A DNA stretch of 21,218 nt from Candidatus Uhrbacteria bacterium (lineage in GTDB: Bacteria > Patescibacteriota > Patescibacteriia > UBA9934), in assembly GCA_030688135.1 (NCBI GenBank), contig JAUYIW010000048.1:1-21218 (forward strand). Direction: 5' to 3'. Shown here one piece after another: positions 20,919 through 21,218 of the stretch. The position numbers were made by a program, and so were the translations under genes. The first letter of the stretch is position 1; each line of letters begins with the position of its first letter. Below the pieces are notes generated by a model. The model was not told the origin of the DNA and ran no database searches. It saw only the letters and a program-made list of their open reading frames with translations.

Positions 20919-21218
20919 CTGATTTTTGATTATTATTTTGAAATGAAAGTCTAGGATTAGATGATTTTCTATATTTCTTCCAGTACTTTATAAAACTATG
21001 AATATGGATCCATGTAAACTTTGAGGTCAGTTGATCGAATAACCCACCGTCCGCCGACATTCGTCTGTGGTAATGCAACATCTTTGCACCCGGGTGATAT
21101 ACAACTCTGTATCCGTTTTCCCAAAACCTCCTGCATAGGTCGTTGTCTTCATAATACAGAAAAAATCGCTCATCAAACAGCCCTACGCGAGCAAGCGCGT
21201 CTCGTCTTGTGAATAACG
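20896..21218 (-). CDS. GT2-family glycosyltransferase, C-terminal part (partial)
   Basis: The open frame enters from the window end and stops with TAA at 20896; 106 residues are visible. It contains RRDALARVGLFDERFFLYYED followed by NDLCRRFWENGYRVVYHPGA and HYHRRMSADG, the conserved acceptor-side segment of rhamnosyltransferase (WbbL-like) GT2 enzymes. It probably builds surface polysaccharide. The end overlaps the DUF4012 start by 23 nt, so the two are cotranscribed and translationally coupled. Confidence 0.88.
   Translation of the reverse strand, partial: LFTRRDALARVGLFDERFFLYYEDNDLCRRFWENGYRVVYHPGAKMLHYHRRMSADGGLFDQLTSKFTWIHIHSFIKYWKKYRKSSNPRLSFQNNNQKSDVRIAST

Overview
The window looks like a chromosomal segment of a Candidate Phyla Radiation bacterium (Patescibacteria, probably of the Parcubacteria type). 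This is inferred from gene content and order. It has a DUF4012 membrane protein beside mreB and glycosyltransferases, a TrmB-type regulator, an archaeal/eukaryal-type single-chain glycyl-tRNA synthetase next to frr, and a secreted protein with the N-terminal domain common in CPR surface proteins. Several core genes also lack a Shine-Dalgarno sequence. TGA ends several genes (M16 peptidase, PaaX-like), so the standard bacterial code applies.

Layout. 1-880 holds no protein gene. It contains structured hairpins, a tRNA-Trp gene whose anticodon loop is split by a 28-nt palindromic insert, and a duplicated and inverted copy of the tRNA 3' end. 911-1327 is a small GC-richer orphan gene, convergent with a hypothetical gene (1379-1888, minus). 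1973-3829 encodes a secreted multi-domain protein with a C39/papain-like domain that lacks its cysteine. 3911-4774 (minus) is a cysteine-containing orphan, divergent from rpmG (bL33, 4924-5079). From 5092 to 12796 everything is on the minus strand, in transcription order: holB, a BNR-repeat lipoprotein, a four-helix-bundle (S23-type) gene, frr, glyS, an M16 peptidase, tpiA and a membrane-anchored TPR protein. 13132-14163 is a GC-rich orphan gene with its own strong promoter. 14164-14805 carries hairpin elements and a probable structured RNA. 15025-21218 (minus) is a cell-shape/envelope block: GT2 glycosyltransferase (partial), DUF4012, mreB, GT4 glycosyltransferase, TrmB-type regulator, and then a PaaX/Cas2-like gene.

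Main unusual features. (1) The four-helix-bundle gene is bracketed by two inward-facing arrays of the octamer GGTTTATT / AATAAACC, repeated every 19-21 bp with variable spacers. The same double array recurs without a gene at 17741-17850, as a non-autonomous relative would look. (2) The PaaX/Cas2-like gene is tightly bracketed by a perfect 40-bp palindrome upstream and a decayed copy downstream, and outside these by phased degenerate arrays (14-bp period on one side, 11-bp on the other). (3) The two cassettes share one design: a single small gene between phased short-repeat arrays, in an intergenic slot of a conserved operon. I regard this as the best candidate here for an undescribed repeat-propagating or self-regulating system. 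(4) The interrupted tRNA-Trp needs either splicing or another intact copy in the genome.

Expression signals fall into two classes. holB, the lipoprotein and the secreted protein have a -10 box 6-9 nt before the ATG and no Shine-Dalgarno, so they look leaderless. The three GC-richer orphan genes have a full TTGACA promoter with 17-bp spacing and a clear Shine-Dalgarno.
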